From Nitrospirota bacterium (GTDB lineage Bacteria; Nitrospirota; Thermodesulfovibrionia; Thermodesulfovibrionales; UBA6898): a DNA stretch of 64,000 nt. Below, in pieces: positions 7,656-15,418 of this stretch (within the stretch, counting starts at the first letter, position 1; each line of letters opens with the position of its first letter). The notes beneath the pieces were generated by a model, which worked only from the letters and a program-made list of their open reading frames with translations, searched no databases and was not told where the DNA came from. Location of the stretch: contig JAKAHR010000006.1 of the NCBI GenBank assembly GCA_021825365.1, positions 62,001 through 126,000 on the forward strand. Direction: 5' to 3'. Both the position numbers and the translations under genes were made by a program.

Positions 7656-8573
7656 GTGTATCTGTACTTACCGGTGGCTTTAACCAGTATCAATATCTTG
7701 GTGCCCATAGGGCTCGGACTCGCAGTCGGGCTCCTCTCGGGTCTTTTCGGAGTGGGGGGCGGTTTTCTGATGACCCCTCTGCTTATCATGTTCGGCATCC
7801 CCTCGACAGTCGCTGCTGCCACTGATTCAAACCAGATCGTGGCAGCATCCACTTCGGGCACGTACGCCCACTGGAAGGTGGGAAACGTTGACTTCAAGAT
7901 GGGGTTGTATCTCCTCCTCGGCGGCTTCATCGGCGGTCTGGCAGGGGTCCAGGGGATCAAGGTCCTGCAGGCGATGGGCAATGCGGATTTTGTCATAAAG
8001 ATGACCTATGTGCTCATGCTCGGCATTGTCGGGGCCTACATGTTCGTGGAGAGCCTTATGAGCATGAGAAAAAAGAAGGAAGAGACGCCGAAACAGGCGA
8101 AGGAATCAAAGGTAGGGGCATTCCTTAAGTCGCTTCCGATGCAGACCCACTTCGAGAAATCGGGAGTCACCCACTCTCTCCTCCTTCCGGTGATCTTCGG
8201 CGGGTTCGTCGGCATCCTCGCAGCGGTGATGGGCGTCGGCGGCGGGTTTCTCATGGTGCCGGTGATGGTCTATATCCTCAGGATGCCGATGCACGTCGTC
8301 GTGGGGACGAGCCTCTTCCAGATACTCTTCAACTGCATTGAGGTGACATTCCTCCAGGCATATACCAACCACAATGTTGACTTCATCCTCGCGGTGCTCC
8401 TGCTCCTTGGCTCTACGGTCGGCGCGCAGGTGGGGGCGGTCTTCGGCAGGAAGCTCAAGGGCGAGCAGCTCAAGATAATCCTTGCGGTGATTGTGCTCGT
8501 GGTAACGGTGAAGATCGTATTCGAGCTCACGATGAGCCCGTCATTACTCGTATCCCAGGGGGGAGGACACTGA
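7656..8573 (+). CDS. TauE/SafE family membrane transporter (anion/sulfite exporter type)
   Basis: The 305-residue integral membrane protein has about eight hydrophobic segments and the two family repeats: GLLSGLFGVGGGFLMTPLL near the start and GILAAVMGVGGGFLMVPVM after a central cytoplasmic loop rich in Lys/Glu. Family members export sulfite, sulfonates or related organic anions across the inner membrane. The start is GTG at 7656, with AGGGAGG 7 nt upstream. The next gene starts two nucleotides after its stop, and that TIGR02186-like partner is often found next to these permeases. Confidence 0.9.
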   Translation: MYLYLPVALTSINILVPIGLGLAVGLLSGLFGVGGGFLMTPLLIMFGIPSTVAAATDSNQIVAASTSGTYAHWKVGNVDFKMGLYLLLGGFIGGLAGVQGIKVLQAMGNADFVIKMTYVLMLGIVGAYMFVESLMSMRKKKEETPKQAKESKVGAFLKSLPMQTHFEKSGVTHSLLLPVIFGGFVGILAAVMGVGGGFLMVPVMVYILRMPMHVVVGTSLFQILFNCIEVTFLQAYTNHNVDFILAVLLLLGSTVGAQVGAVFGRKLKGEQLKIILAVIVLVVTVKIVFELTMSPSLLVSQGGGH

Positions 8574-8574
8574 C

Positions 8575-9387
8575 ATGGTAAAAGCTCACAGCTCTCGGCT
8601 TATGGCCCTCGGCAACGCAGGCAGATGGCTTATGGTCGTCTTCATTATCTGTACCGCACTACTATTTTCCGGCAGCGCTTCTGCGACGCTCACCGCCAGG
8701 GCGAACCATGACCACATCACGGTTGATTTCTTCTACCACGGCAGCACGGTGAGCGTCAGCGGAGTTTCCGATCCGGACGCTGATCTCGTCATCAAGATAA
8801 CATCGCCCGAAGGGCACCAGGCGCTTCGCAAGAAGGGGAAGGTTGCAGGCCTCCTCTGGATGAACGTCGGCAATCTTGATTACGAAAACGTGCCGGCCCT
8901 CTATTTCCTCACTGCCACGAAAAAGCCGGAAGACATACTCGCCCCCGGGGAACTCGACAAGGCGGTCATCGGGTATCCGGCCCTTGCCCGGCATGCTGAG
9001 GTGAAGCCCGTGTCAGACGAACAGGAGAAGGCCCGCTGGTTCGCCGAGTTCATCCGGTACAAGGAGGCATCCAGGGTCTATGGCATAACTTCGGGCAACA
9101 TAAACATGTCCGAAAAAGACGGCAAGCATACCTACTACACCCTGTTTCAATGGCCCTACCAGGCGTCCCCCGGAGACTACACGGTCACGGCGTACGCGGT
9201 GAAGGGCGGGAAGATCGTCGAGACGGCCGAGTCGCACGTCCTGGTCGAACAGGTGGGCGTTGTCAAGAGACTCGCGGATATGGCAAAGAGCAGGGGCGCG
9301 CTCTACGGCGCCATTTCCATCCTGGCTGCACTCGGCGCAGGGTTCGGAGTCGGCCTGGTATTCAGGAAGGGCGGAGGTTCGCATTAA
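8575..9387 (+). CDS. TIGR02186-like membrane-anchored periplasmic protein
   Basis: The 270-residue protein has an N-terminal signal segment at about residues 20-38 (cleavage near ASA), a periplasmic beta-rich domain and a C-terminal membrane helix (GAISILAALGAGFGVGLVF) with a short basic tail. The patterns DHITVDFFYHGSTVSVSG, VAGLLWMNVG and VPALYFLTAT match the TIGR02186/PF09608 family as I remember it. That family is often encoded beside TauE/SafE transporters, but its role is unproven. The spacing suggests it works with the permease before it. Confidence 0.75.
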   Translation: MVKAHSSRLMALGNAGRWLMVVFIICTALLFSGSASATLTARANHDHITVDFFYHGSTVSVSGVSDPDADLVIKITSPEGHQALRKKGKVAGLLWMNVGNLDYENVPALYFLTATKKPEDILAPGELDKAVIGYPALARHAEVKPVSDEQEKARWFAEFIRYKEASRVYGITSGNINMSEKDGKHTYYTLFQWPYQASPGDYTVTAYAVKGGKIVETAESHVLVEQVGVVKRLADMAKSRGALYGAISILAALGAGFGVGLVFRKGGGSH

Positions 9388-9389
9388 TC

Positions 9390-10250
9390 ATGTATAACAC
9401 CATCGTCGCAGGATATGACGAGTCGAATTCCAGCAAGGCGGCTCTGATAGAGTCCTCCCACTGGCTCAAGAGACACGGCGGCACCCTCTATATCGTGCAC
9501 GCGGTCTACTTCGACGCCGAGGAGTTCGGCATTGCCCCGACACAGCTCGAAAAGCGTCTGGAGGCTGGAGAGAAGATATGCATCCGGACCAAGGAGATGA
9601 TAAGCGCCGAATTCGGGATCAACGCACGGTCTCTGCTCTGCGAGGGGGAACCCCCTGAGGTGATCGTCGCGATGGCAAAGGAGAAGGCGGCCGACCTCGT
9701 GGTGCTCGGCACCTACGGGCGGAAGGGGTTGAACCGGCTCCTCATGGGGAGCGTTACGTCCCAGGTGATCGCGGATGCGCCGGCGGACGTGCTCGTGGTG
9801 AAGAAGCCCTGCAGCGAATGCGCCGGCACGTACGCCTCTGTCCTCGTTCCCTTTGACGGTTCGGACCACAGCAAGAGGGCGCTCGGCAGGGCCGTCAGGC
9901 TGGCGAAGGCTGAAGGCGCGGCGATCACCATACTGTACGTCATACCGCGCTATGAGGAGATGGTGGGGTTCTTCAGGACCGAGTCCATACGGAAGAGCCT
10001 GTACGCGGAGGCGGAGAAGATCGTAGACAGCGCCGGGGAGGTGGCTTCGATCGAGGCGGTGAAGACATCGTCCCTGATCCGTGAAGGACATGTGGCCGAC
10101 GAGATCGTGCGGGTCGCAAGCAACGGGTCGAACCATGACCTGATCGTCATGGGCAGCCACGGTTGGAGGGGAGTTGACAAGGCAATCATGGGAAGCTCCA
10201 CCGAGAGGGTGATCGTCAACGCGCCGGTCCCCGTTCTCGTGGTGAGGTAA
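9390..10250 (+). CDS. Tandem universal stress protein (two Usp domains)
   Basis: The 286-residue protein has two Usp domains. The first (residues 1-140) ends in the nucleotide-binding motif GTYGRKGLNRLLMGSVTSQV followed by PADVLVVKK. The second (about 148-286) ends in GSHGWRGVDKAIMGSSTERV and PVPVLVVR. Both therefore keep the G-x2-G-x9-G(S/T) signature of ATP-binding Usp proteins. Two cysteines (CSEC) lie in the linker. A GGCGGAGG ribosome site precedes the ATG at 9390; the longer open frame upstream overlaps the preceding gene and is rejected. Confidence 0.92.
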   Translation: MYNTIVAGYDESNSSKAALIESSHWLKRHGGTLYIVHAVYFDAEEFGIAPTQLEKRLEAGEKICIRTKEMISAEFGINARSLLCEGEPPEVIVAMAKEKAADLVVLGTYGRKGLNRLLMGSVTSQVIADAPADVLVVKKPCSECAGTYASVLVPFDGSDHSKRALGRAVRLAKAEGAAITILYVIPRYEEMVGFFRTESIRKSLYAEAEKIVDSAGEVASIEAVKTSSLIREGHVADEIVRVASNGSNHDLIVMGSHGWRGVDKAIMGSSTERVIVNAPVPVLVVR

Positions 10251-10277
10251 GGGTTCTACGGGAGAAGGAGACGTCTT

Positions 10278-10697
10278 GTGAAGGGATACAGAAAGATACT
10301 GATCGCGGTGAACAGCCCGGGAGAGGTCCTCAGACAGGGGCTAAAACTGGCAGGAGATGAGCGTTGCTGGGTGACCGTGGTGAAGGTCGTGCCGCCGCAT
10401 GACGGCGACCTCGACCTGACCGGTATTAAGAATATGGACGATGTGCTCGACAGCGGCGGGGAACGTGCCGTTGCCGGGATAAAGGATATAGCGACAAAAG
10501 AAGGATCACTGGTAAAGACGAGGCTGGAGAGGGGCGAGGCGCATAAAAAAATAGTGGAAGTGGCTGAAGAGGAGCGGTGTGACCTTATCATCATGGGGTC
10601 TCGCCGCCAGTCCTGGCTGCAGCGGCTCCTCGGCGGAAACGTGGTCGAGAAGGTTCTCAGTCAGGCTCCCTGCCCGGTGCTTGTCATCGGGGCGTAG
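10278..10697 (+). CDS. Universal stress protein, single domain
   Basis: The 139-residue protein is one Usp domain. It starts with YRKILIAVNSPGE and ends with the nucleotide-binding motif GSRRQSWLQRLLGGNVVEKV and the strand CPVLVIG. Start is GTG at 10278 with GGAGAAGGAG upstream. It is the last of three Usp genes (four Usp-like domains) in the sigma-54 operon and is followed by a GC-rich hairpin. Confidence 0.9.
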   Translation: MKGYRKILIAVNSPGEVLRQGLKLAGDERCWVTVVKVVPPHDGDLDLTGIKNMDDVLDSGGERAVAGIKDIATKEGSLVKTRLERGEAHKKIVEVAEEERCDLIIMGSRRQSWLQRLLGGNVVEKVLSQAPCPVLVIGA

Positions 10698-10714
10698 GCC
10701 GCACCCCTCCTGAT

Positions 10715-10736
10715 GCGGGGCGCTTCGGCGCCCCGC
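10715..10736 (+). terminator. GC-rich hairpin after the stress operon
   Basis: A perfect 9-bp stem (GCGGGGCGC / GCGCCCCGC) closes a TTCG tetraloop. No U-run follows, so it may slow or process the transcript more than end it. Confidence 0.5.
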
Positions 10737-10797
10737 AGAATTCCCGGAAGGTCATGAACTGCGGTAGTTGTGCGCGCGGCAAGCGCGTTGAGGATAG

Positions 10798-12438
10798 ATG
10801 CGTAAAGAGAGACATCAGCGGCTCCTGAAAAGGGGCATCATCACACCGGAAGCGTTCCGGGACGCTGAGAGGGAATCGTCGTCTCACGGAAGGTTCCTTG
10901 AGGAGATTCTCGGGGACAGGGGCGTCCCCCGCCATGAACTCCTCTTTTGCATTTCAGAGACCTACAATCTGCCTGTTGTCGAATACCGGGAAGACCTGCT
11001 CATCTCCCGCAGCCTTCTGAAACGGCTGGATCCGGAGCGATTGAAGCGTTCGCTCTGGGTACCCCTTTCAGCCGCCGGAGACAAGGCCGAGGTGATCGCC
11101 TACAGGCCGGATGATGAAGGGGTCGCGGCCGAGATCAGGTCAGTCCTCGGGGTGAGGGATATCCGTTTCCTTGCAGCTCTGCCGCAGGACATCATCAGGA
11201 TCATCGAGAACAACCAGGACCTGAACCCCGGCTTTCCTCCCCAGGCGGGACGCACGCCCCTTGCCCTGGTGCGCACCTTCCTCGCCGAGAGGCGCTCGCT
11301 CTTCGCATCATACCGGACCTCCCTGGCGCGGGGGAGGACAGGGCTCTCCTTCATCCGCACCGGCATATCCTTCATCACCATCGGGATCGTCCTTTTCAGG
11401 GTCTTCGGGTCCGGCTACCCGGTGATCGCGGATCTGCTCCTCGTGGGCGCCGGTGCCGTCATGGCCGTGGACGGACTCATCTGGTATCTGCCTGCAAGGA
11501 AGTCCGGACAGACCCGCTTCAACTGCATTCCCACAGAGCCGACATGCGGCACGACCGTCCTGGCAGCGGATGATCCGGAGGGCAATCCCATCTTCAGGAG
11601 GACGCCTCCCGCCGGGGGGGCCGCGGAACTGCGGGCAGGGTGGGATGACCTGTCGCCGGTCATGAGGCGGCGTTTCCTCGCAAGCGACCGGACCGACCTT
11701 GCAGAGGAGAGGACCGTGCTCGCCTGTTACCGTTCGATCATGGCCCGCTCGCGCACCGGACTCGCCTTCACGCGCACCGGCGTCGCCTTCATGGGCCTGG
11801 GGATCGCCCTGCTGAGGCAGTTCGGCGCCGGTCCCTGGCGGGCATTCGATATTCTGCTTCTCCTGGCGGGCATCTGCATGACCCTCGAGGGGTTCTATTG
11901 GTACCTCCCCGGCAGGACCGCGGGAAAGGAGGGTTTCTCCTCAGTCAAACGCGCCGGCCAGATGCGGAGCATCTGGAACTTCGCCTTCCCGCCTGAGATC
12001 GGCACCGGCCCTGTGCGGTGCTTCTCCGGCCCTCCGGTACGGCCCTCCCATGCCCCCGGCATCTGGGCGACGACCGGCCTTGCGCTGGAGCGCACGCTCC
12101 TTGCGGAGAGGCGGAATGTCATGGCACGGGTCCGCACGGTGATGGCGCGGTCAAGGACCGGCCTTGCCTTTATACGGACCGGCATGAGCGTTGCTGCGGT
12201 CGGGTTTGGTCTCCTCGTCTATTTCGGAGCAGGCGGGCCGGCCTGGCTTGCGATAAACCTATTTCTCATACTCTCGGGTGTCCTCTGTATAGCCGACGGC
12301 CTGTACTGGCACCTCCCGGCCGAAAGGCTGCGCAGGCAATTCCCCTATTGTTTCGGCGACATGGAGATAGCGATGCCGGATTACGGCAGGCCGGGACGCT
12401 GCTGGGGAAAGGCGGTATTCAGTCATGATGACATCTGA
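10798..12438 (+). CDS. MshEN-like domain fused to three DUF202-like membrane repeats
   Basis: The 546-residue protein starts with about 140 residues like the N-terminal domain of GspE/PilB/MshE ATPases (KRGIITPEAF, GRFLEEILGDRGV, YNLPVVEY), a fold that in some proteins binds cyclic-di-GMP. No ATPase domain follows. Instead there are three repeats at about 155-235, 297-373 and 428-510. Each has an Arg-rich helix (LAERR, RTGLAFIRTG), two hydrophobic helices and the end motif (L/F)xWYLP, resembling DUF202 proteins. Linkers are Pro/Gly/Cys-rich. A GAGGAT ribosome site precedes the ATG. The role is unknown; it overlaps the next gene, a shorter relative. Confidence 0.8.
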   Translation: MRKERHQRLLKRGIITPEAFRDAERESSSHGRFLEEILGDRGVPRHELLFCISETYNLPVVEYREDLLISRSLLKRLDPERLKRSLWVPLSAAGDKAEVIAYRPDDEGVAAEIRSVLGVRDIRFLAALPQDIIRIIENNQDLNPGFPPQAGRTPLALVRTFLAERRSLFASYRTSLARGRTGLSFIRTGISFITIGIVLFRVFGSGYPVIADLLLVGAGAVMAVDGLIWYLPARKSGQTRFNCIPTEPTCGTTVLAADDPEGNPIFRRTPPAGGAAELRAGWDDLSPVMRRRFLASDRTDLAEERTVLACYRSIMARSRTGLAFTRTGVAFMGLGIALLRQFGAGPWRAFDILLLLAGICMTLEGFYWYLPGRTAGKEGFSSVKRAGQMRSIWNFAFPPEIGTGPVRCFSGPPVRPSHAPGIWATTGLALERTLLAERRNVMARVRTVMARSRTGLAFIRTGMSVAAVGFGLLVYFGAGGPAWLAINLFLILSGVLCIADGLYWHLPAERLRRQFPYCFGDMEIAMPDYGRPGRCWGKAVFSHDDI

Positions 12439-13627
12439 GACGGCTGTCCGGAAATTCTCTTTGCTTGCGGCCAGGGGTATCATCTCTTCGGCTGATCTTA
12501 CTGCAGCGGAGGAGAGCGCCTGTGCCCGGGGCCTGGAGTTGGAGGAGGTGCTCCTCAGGGAATATCCTGTTTCCCGGAAGGATGTGCTTGAAGCGCTTTC
12601 TGCCCATTATCGCTGTCCGTCTATAGAGTATGACGAACGGCTGCCGGTCCCTCCTGCCCTGCTCGAAGGGCTCGACCCGGAGCGGCTTGCCACCGGACAG
12701 TGGTTTCCGGTCATTCTCGAGGCGAATACCGTGATCATCGCGGCGAACAATCCCTCTGTTCCGGGGCTGATGGAAGAGGTGGGGAGGCTCCTGCCCGCGC
12801 AGAGGTACGAGGTATGGGTCGCCCTTGCGGAAGACATACAGTGGTTCATCCAGGATTATCTCAACGCCAGGCCGGGACATATCATCGGCACCGAGAGGAC
12901 AGGGCTTGCCTACTGGAGAAACACGATGGCCCACTGGAGGACGCGCCTTGCCTGCTACCGAAATGACCTCGCTCAGGTCCGCACCTGGCTCGCCTTCCTC
13001 AGGTGGGGCCTCGGGTTTATCGCCCTGGCGGACGCTCTGCTCCGAAGGCAGCCCGATGGCCTGACCCGGTATGCCTCCTTCGGCATGATCGGCATCGGTC
13101 TTTCCCTTTCAGTCGCCGGGCTGATGAGGTATCTGCGGATACGTCGCTCGCGGATGAGCCCGCCGGGCCATCACACCCTGGTGGAGGTGACTGCCGCGAC
13201 CGTGCAGTTCCTCGAAAACTACCACTTCATCGAAGGCGGCCTGCCACAGGAGAGCAAAAAGACGATGCTCGGCCGCCTGGCAGACCTCCTGTACGGTCAC
13301 AGCACGATCCTCTACCCGGCGCCTGCCAGCAGGGAGCGGACGCAGCTGGCGCGGGAGCGCAACGTCCTGGCAGCGCAGCGGACGGTTGCCGCCTGCTATA
13401 GAACGATCTATTCACGGGCGCGCACCGGTCTGTCGTTCATACGCACGGGCGTCTCCTTTGCCGGCCTCGGCATCGGACTCATGACCTTCTACGGCCTGGG
13501 CCTGATGAGCGGCCTCGATGCGCTCCTCGCGGCGGCCGGGCTGCTGATGACCGTTGACGGGCTCCTGTGGTACCTGCCGGTGCGGAAGGAGCAGGCGGAA
13601 ATTCCCCGCAGCCCGGTGGCGTTTTAA
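12425..13627 (+). CDS. MshEN-like domain fused to two DUF202-like membrane repeats
   Basis: The 400-residue paralogue of the preceding protein has an N-terminal MshEN-like domain (AARGIISSADL, LEEVLLREYPVSRKDVLEAL, YRCPSIEYD). Two membrane repeats follow at about 156-240 and 303-387. The first is diverged (TERTGLAYWRNTMAHWRTRLACYR); the second is close to those of its neighbour (RTGLSFIRTGVSF ... GLLWYLP). The gene begins with ATGATG inside the end of the upstream gene, a 14-nt overlap that suggests translational coupling and a joint complex. Function unknown. Confidence 0.8.
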   Translation: MMTSETAVRKFSLLAARGIISSADLTAAEESACARGLELEEVLLREYPVSRKDVLEALSAHYRCPSIEYDERLPVPPALLEGLDPERLATGQWFPVILEANTVIIAANNPSVPGLMEEVGRLLPAQRYEVWVALAEDIQWFIQDYLNARPGHIIGTERTGLAYWRNTMAHWRTRLACYRNDLAQVRTWLAFLRWGLGFIALADALLRRQPDGLTRYASFGMIGIGLSLSVAGLMRYLRIRRSRMSPPGHHTLVEVTAATVQFLENYHFIEGGLPQESKKTMLGRLADLLYGHSTILYPAPASRERTQLARERNVLAAQRTVAACYRTIYSRARTGLSFIRTGVSFAGLGIGLMTFYGLGLMSGLDALLAAAGLLMTVDGLLWYLPVRKEQAEIPRSPVAF

Positions 13628-13643
13628 GTGATAGACTCTTAGT

Positions 13644-15044
13644 ATGAAGATAGAGCGCAAGATCATCCTGTCCAACGCGGTGAACCTGGGGCTGATCCTC
13701 CTGATCGGGGTCTTCGCCCTCCAGAACCTCAACCGCGTCCTCACGAAGCTCCGCTTCGTCGAGATAGCCGACGACCTCAACGCCTCTTTTCTGGAGATGC
13801 GGCTCTCTGAAAAGAACTATATCCTCTTTCATGACGAAGCGACCCTTACGGACATGCAGGCGCAGATCTCTCGCACCCGTCAGACGATCGACTCGGCGAG
13901 GCAGGATATCGTCCGGGCGGTCGGCGAAGACAACCTGTCGATGCTCATCGGACAGATTGAAAAATATTCGAATACCATCCATGACGTGCAGGCGAGCGGC
14001 GGGCAGGACGTCGCCCTGAAGCTCCGCCTCAGGATGCACGGCAAGGAGCTGAAGGAGTTTTCAGAGAGCCTTGTGCGCATAGAGCGGGCGCGGGTGAACG
14101 ACATCATCGCCTCCTCCAAGAGGGTGCTCTTCTACTCCTTCTGGGTGCTCTTCCTTCTGGCGATCCTCGTCAGCCATTTCATCTCCCAAAGGATACTTCT
14201 GTCCCTCAGGGCTATCGAGCGGCTGACCCGGTCGATAGCAGAGGGAAAGTTTCACCGCATCGAGGGGCCTGTCGACGACGACGAGGTCGGCTCGGTCACC
14301 ACGGCGATCAACTCGATGTCCGATGAGCTCAAAAGCAGGGAAGAGGAGCTGATCCAGTCGAAGAAACTCGCGTCCCTCGGCATACTCACGGCCGGAGTCG
14401 CGCATGAGCTGACCAACCCTCTCAACAATATCTCGATGATCGCCCAGAACTACCTGGAGCTCTACGACAACCTTGACCGTGAAAAGCGGCTCGAATTCAT
14501 GCAACAGGTGGATGACGAGACAAAGCGCATAGGAGAGATCGTCAGGAACCTCCTCGATTTCTCGCGGCCCAAGGACGCTGACCTCCAGTCTGCGGATATC
14601 AACGAGACGATCAGGAAGGCGCTGCAGATCATGCAGAACAGCCTCCACCTGGCGAATATCGACTCGAAGCTCTCCCTCGATCCGCTGCCCCCGGTGCGCT
14701 TCGACGTGCACCAGATCCTGCAGGTGCTCGTCAATCTTATCCTCAACGCGACGCAGGCGATGCAGCCCGGCGGCACCCTCTCGATAACCACCACGGTGGC
14801 GAAGGACGGGAAGACGGTGCGGATATACGTGCGGGACACCGGCTCCGGCATACCTCCGGAGTTCATCCCCCATATCTTCGACCCGTTCTTCAGCACCAAG
14901 GGAGTGGGCGGCACGGGACTCGGTCTTTCGGTGAGCTACGGAATCATCAAGAACCACGGCGGCGCCATCAGGGCCGAAAGCACGGTGGGACGCGGAACAA
15001 CCTTTATCATAGAACTTCCGGTGTACGGCAAGGAGGAAACATGA
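13644..15044 (+). CDS. Membrane sensor histidine kinase
   Basis: The 466-residue kinase has a transmembrane helix near residues 8-28, a helical periplasmic domain with the EKNYILFHD motif shared with the kinase at 3805, a second membrane helix near 157-175 and a HAMP domain. Then come HisKA with His254 (GVAHELTNP) and an ATPase domain with RDTGSGIP and GTGLGLSV boxes. The two kinases look like paralogues. Its stop overlaps the start of a single-domain receiver by 4 nt, which makes that receiver its probable partner. The start has no clear Shine-Dalgarno. Confidence 0.92.
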   Translation: MKIERKIILSNAVNLGLILLIGVFALQNLNRVLTKLRFVEIADDLNASFLEMRLSEKNYILFHDEATLTDMQAQISRTRQTIDSARQDIVRAVGEDNLSMLIGQIEKYSNTIHDVQASGGQDVALKLRLRMHGKELKEFSESLVRIERARVNDIIASSKRVLFYSFWVLFLLAILVSHFISQRILLSLRAIERLTRSIAEGKFHRIEGPVDDDEVGSVTTAINSMSDELKSREEELIQSKKLASLGILTAGVAHELTNPLNNISMIAQNYLELYDNLDREKRLEFMQQVDDETKRIGEIVRNLLDFSRPKDADLQSADINETIRKALQIMQNSLHLANIDSKLSLDPLPPVRFDVHQILQVLVNLILNATQAMQPGGTLSITTTVAKDGKTVRIYVRDTGSGIPPEFIPHIFDPFFSTKGVGGTGLGLSVSYGIIKNHGGAIRAESTVGRGTTFIIELPVYGKEET

Positions 15045-15418
15045 AACACAGCATCATGGTCATAGACGACGAGAAGATCGTGGGAGACATGGCGAGGCTT
15101 TCTCTCGAACAGGACGGCTTCGAGGTCGAGACCTTTCTCAGCGGGGAGCCTGCCTTGGCCCGCCTGCAGCATAAGCGGTTCGACGTGGTGGTGACGGACC
15201 TGAAGATGCGGGGCATAGACGGCATGGAGGTGCTCAGGACGGTCAGGAGCCTGTACCCCGAGACAAAGGTGATCATGATAACCGCTTTTGCGAACCTCGA
15301 CACCGCGATCGAGGCGTTGAGGGGGGATGTGCATGACTTCTTTCCCAAGCCGATCAAGATCAGGGAGCTGAAGGCCTCGATCAGGCGCGCCATCGGAGCG
15401 GACGTGGCTGCAACGTGA
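15041..15418 (+). CDS. Stand-alone response regulator receiver (CheY-like)
   Basis: The 125-residue protein is a bare receiver domain with acidic pair Asp9/Asp10, phospho-acceptor Asp53 (VVTDLKMRG), the Thr switch residue (MITAF) and Lys in FFPKPI. It has no output domain, so it must act by protein contact or in a phosphorelay. It overlaps the kinase before it and the phosphotransferase after it by 4 nt each (ATGA and GTGA), so the three proteins are likely made together. Confidence 0.93.
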   Translation: MKHSIMVIDDEKIVGDMARLSLEQDGFEVETFLSGEPALARLQHKRFDVVVTDLKMRGIDGMEVLRTVRSLYPETKVIMITAFANLDTAIEALRGDVHDFFPKPIKIRELKASIRRAIGADVAAT

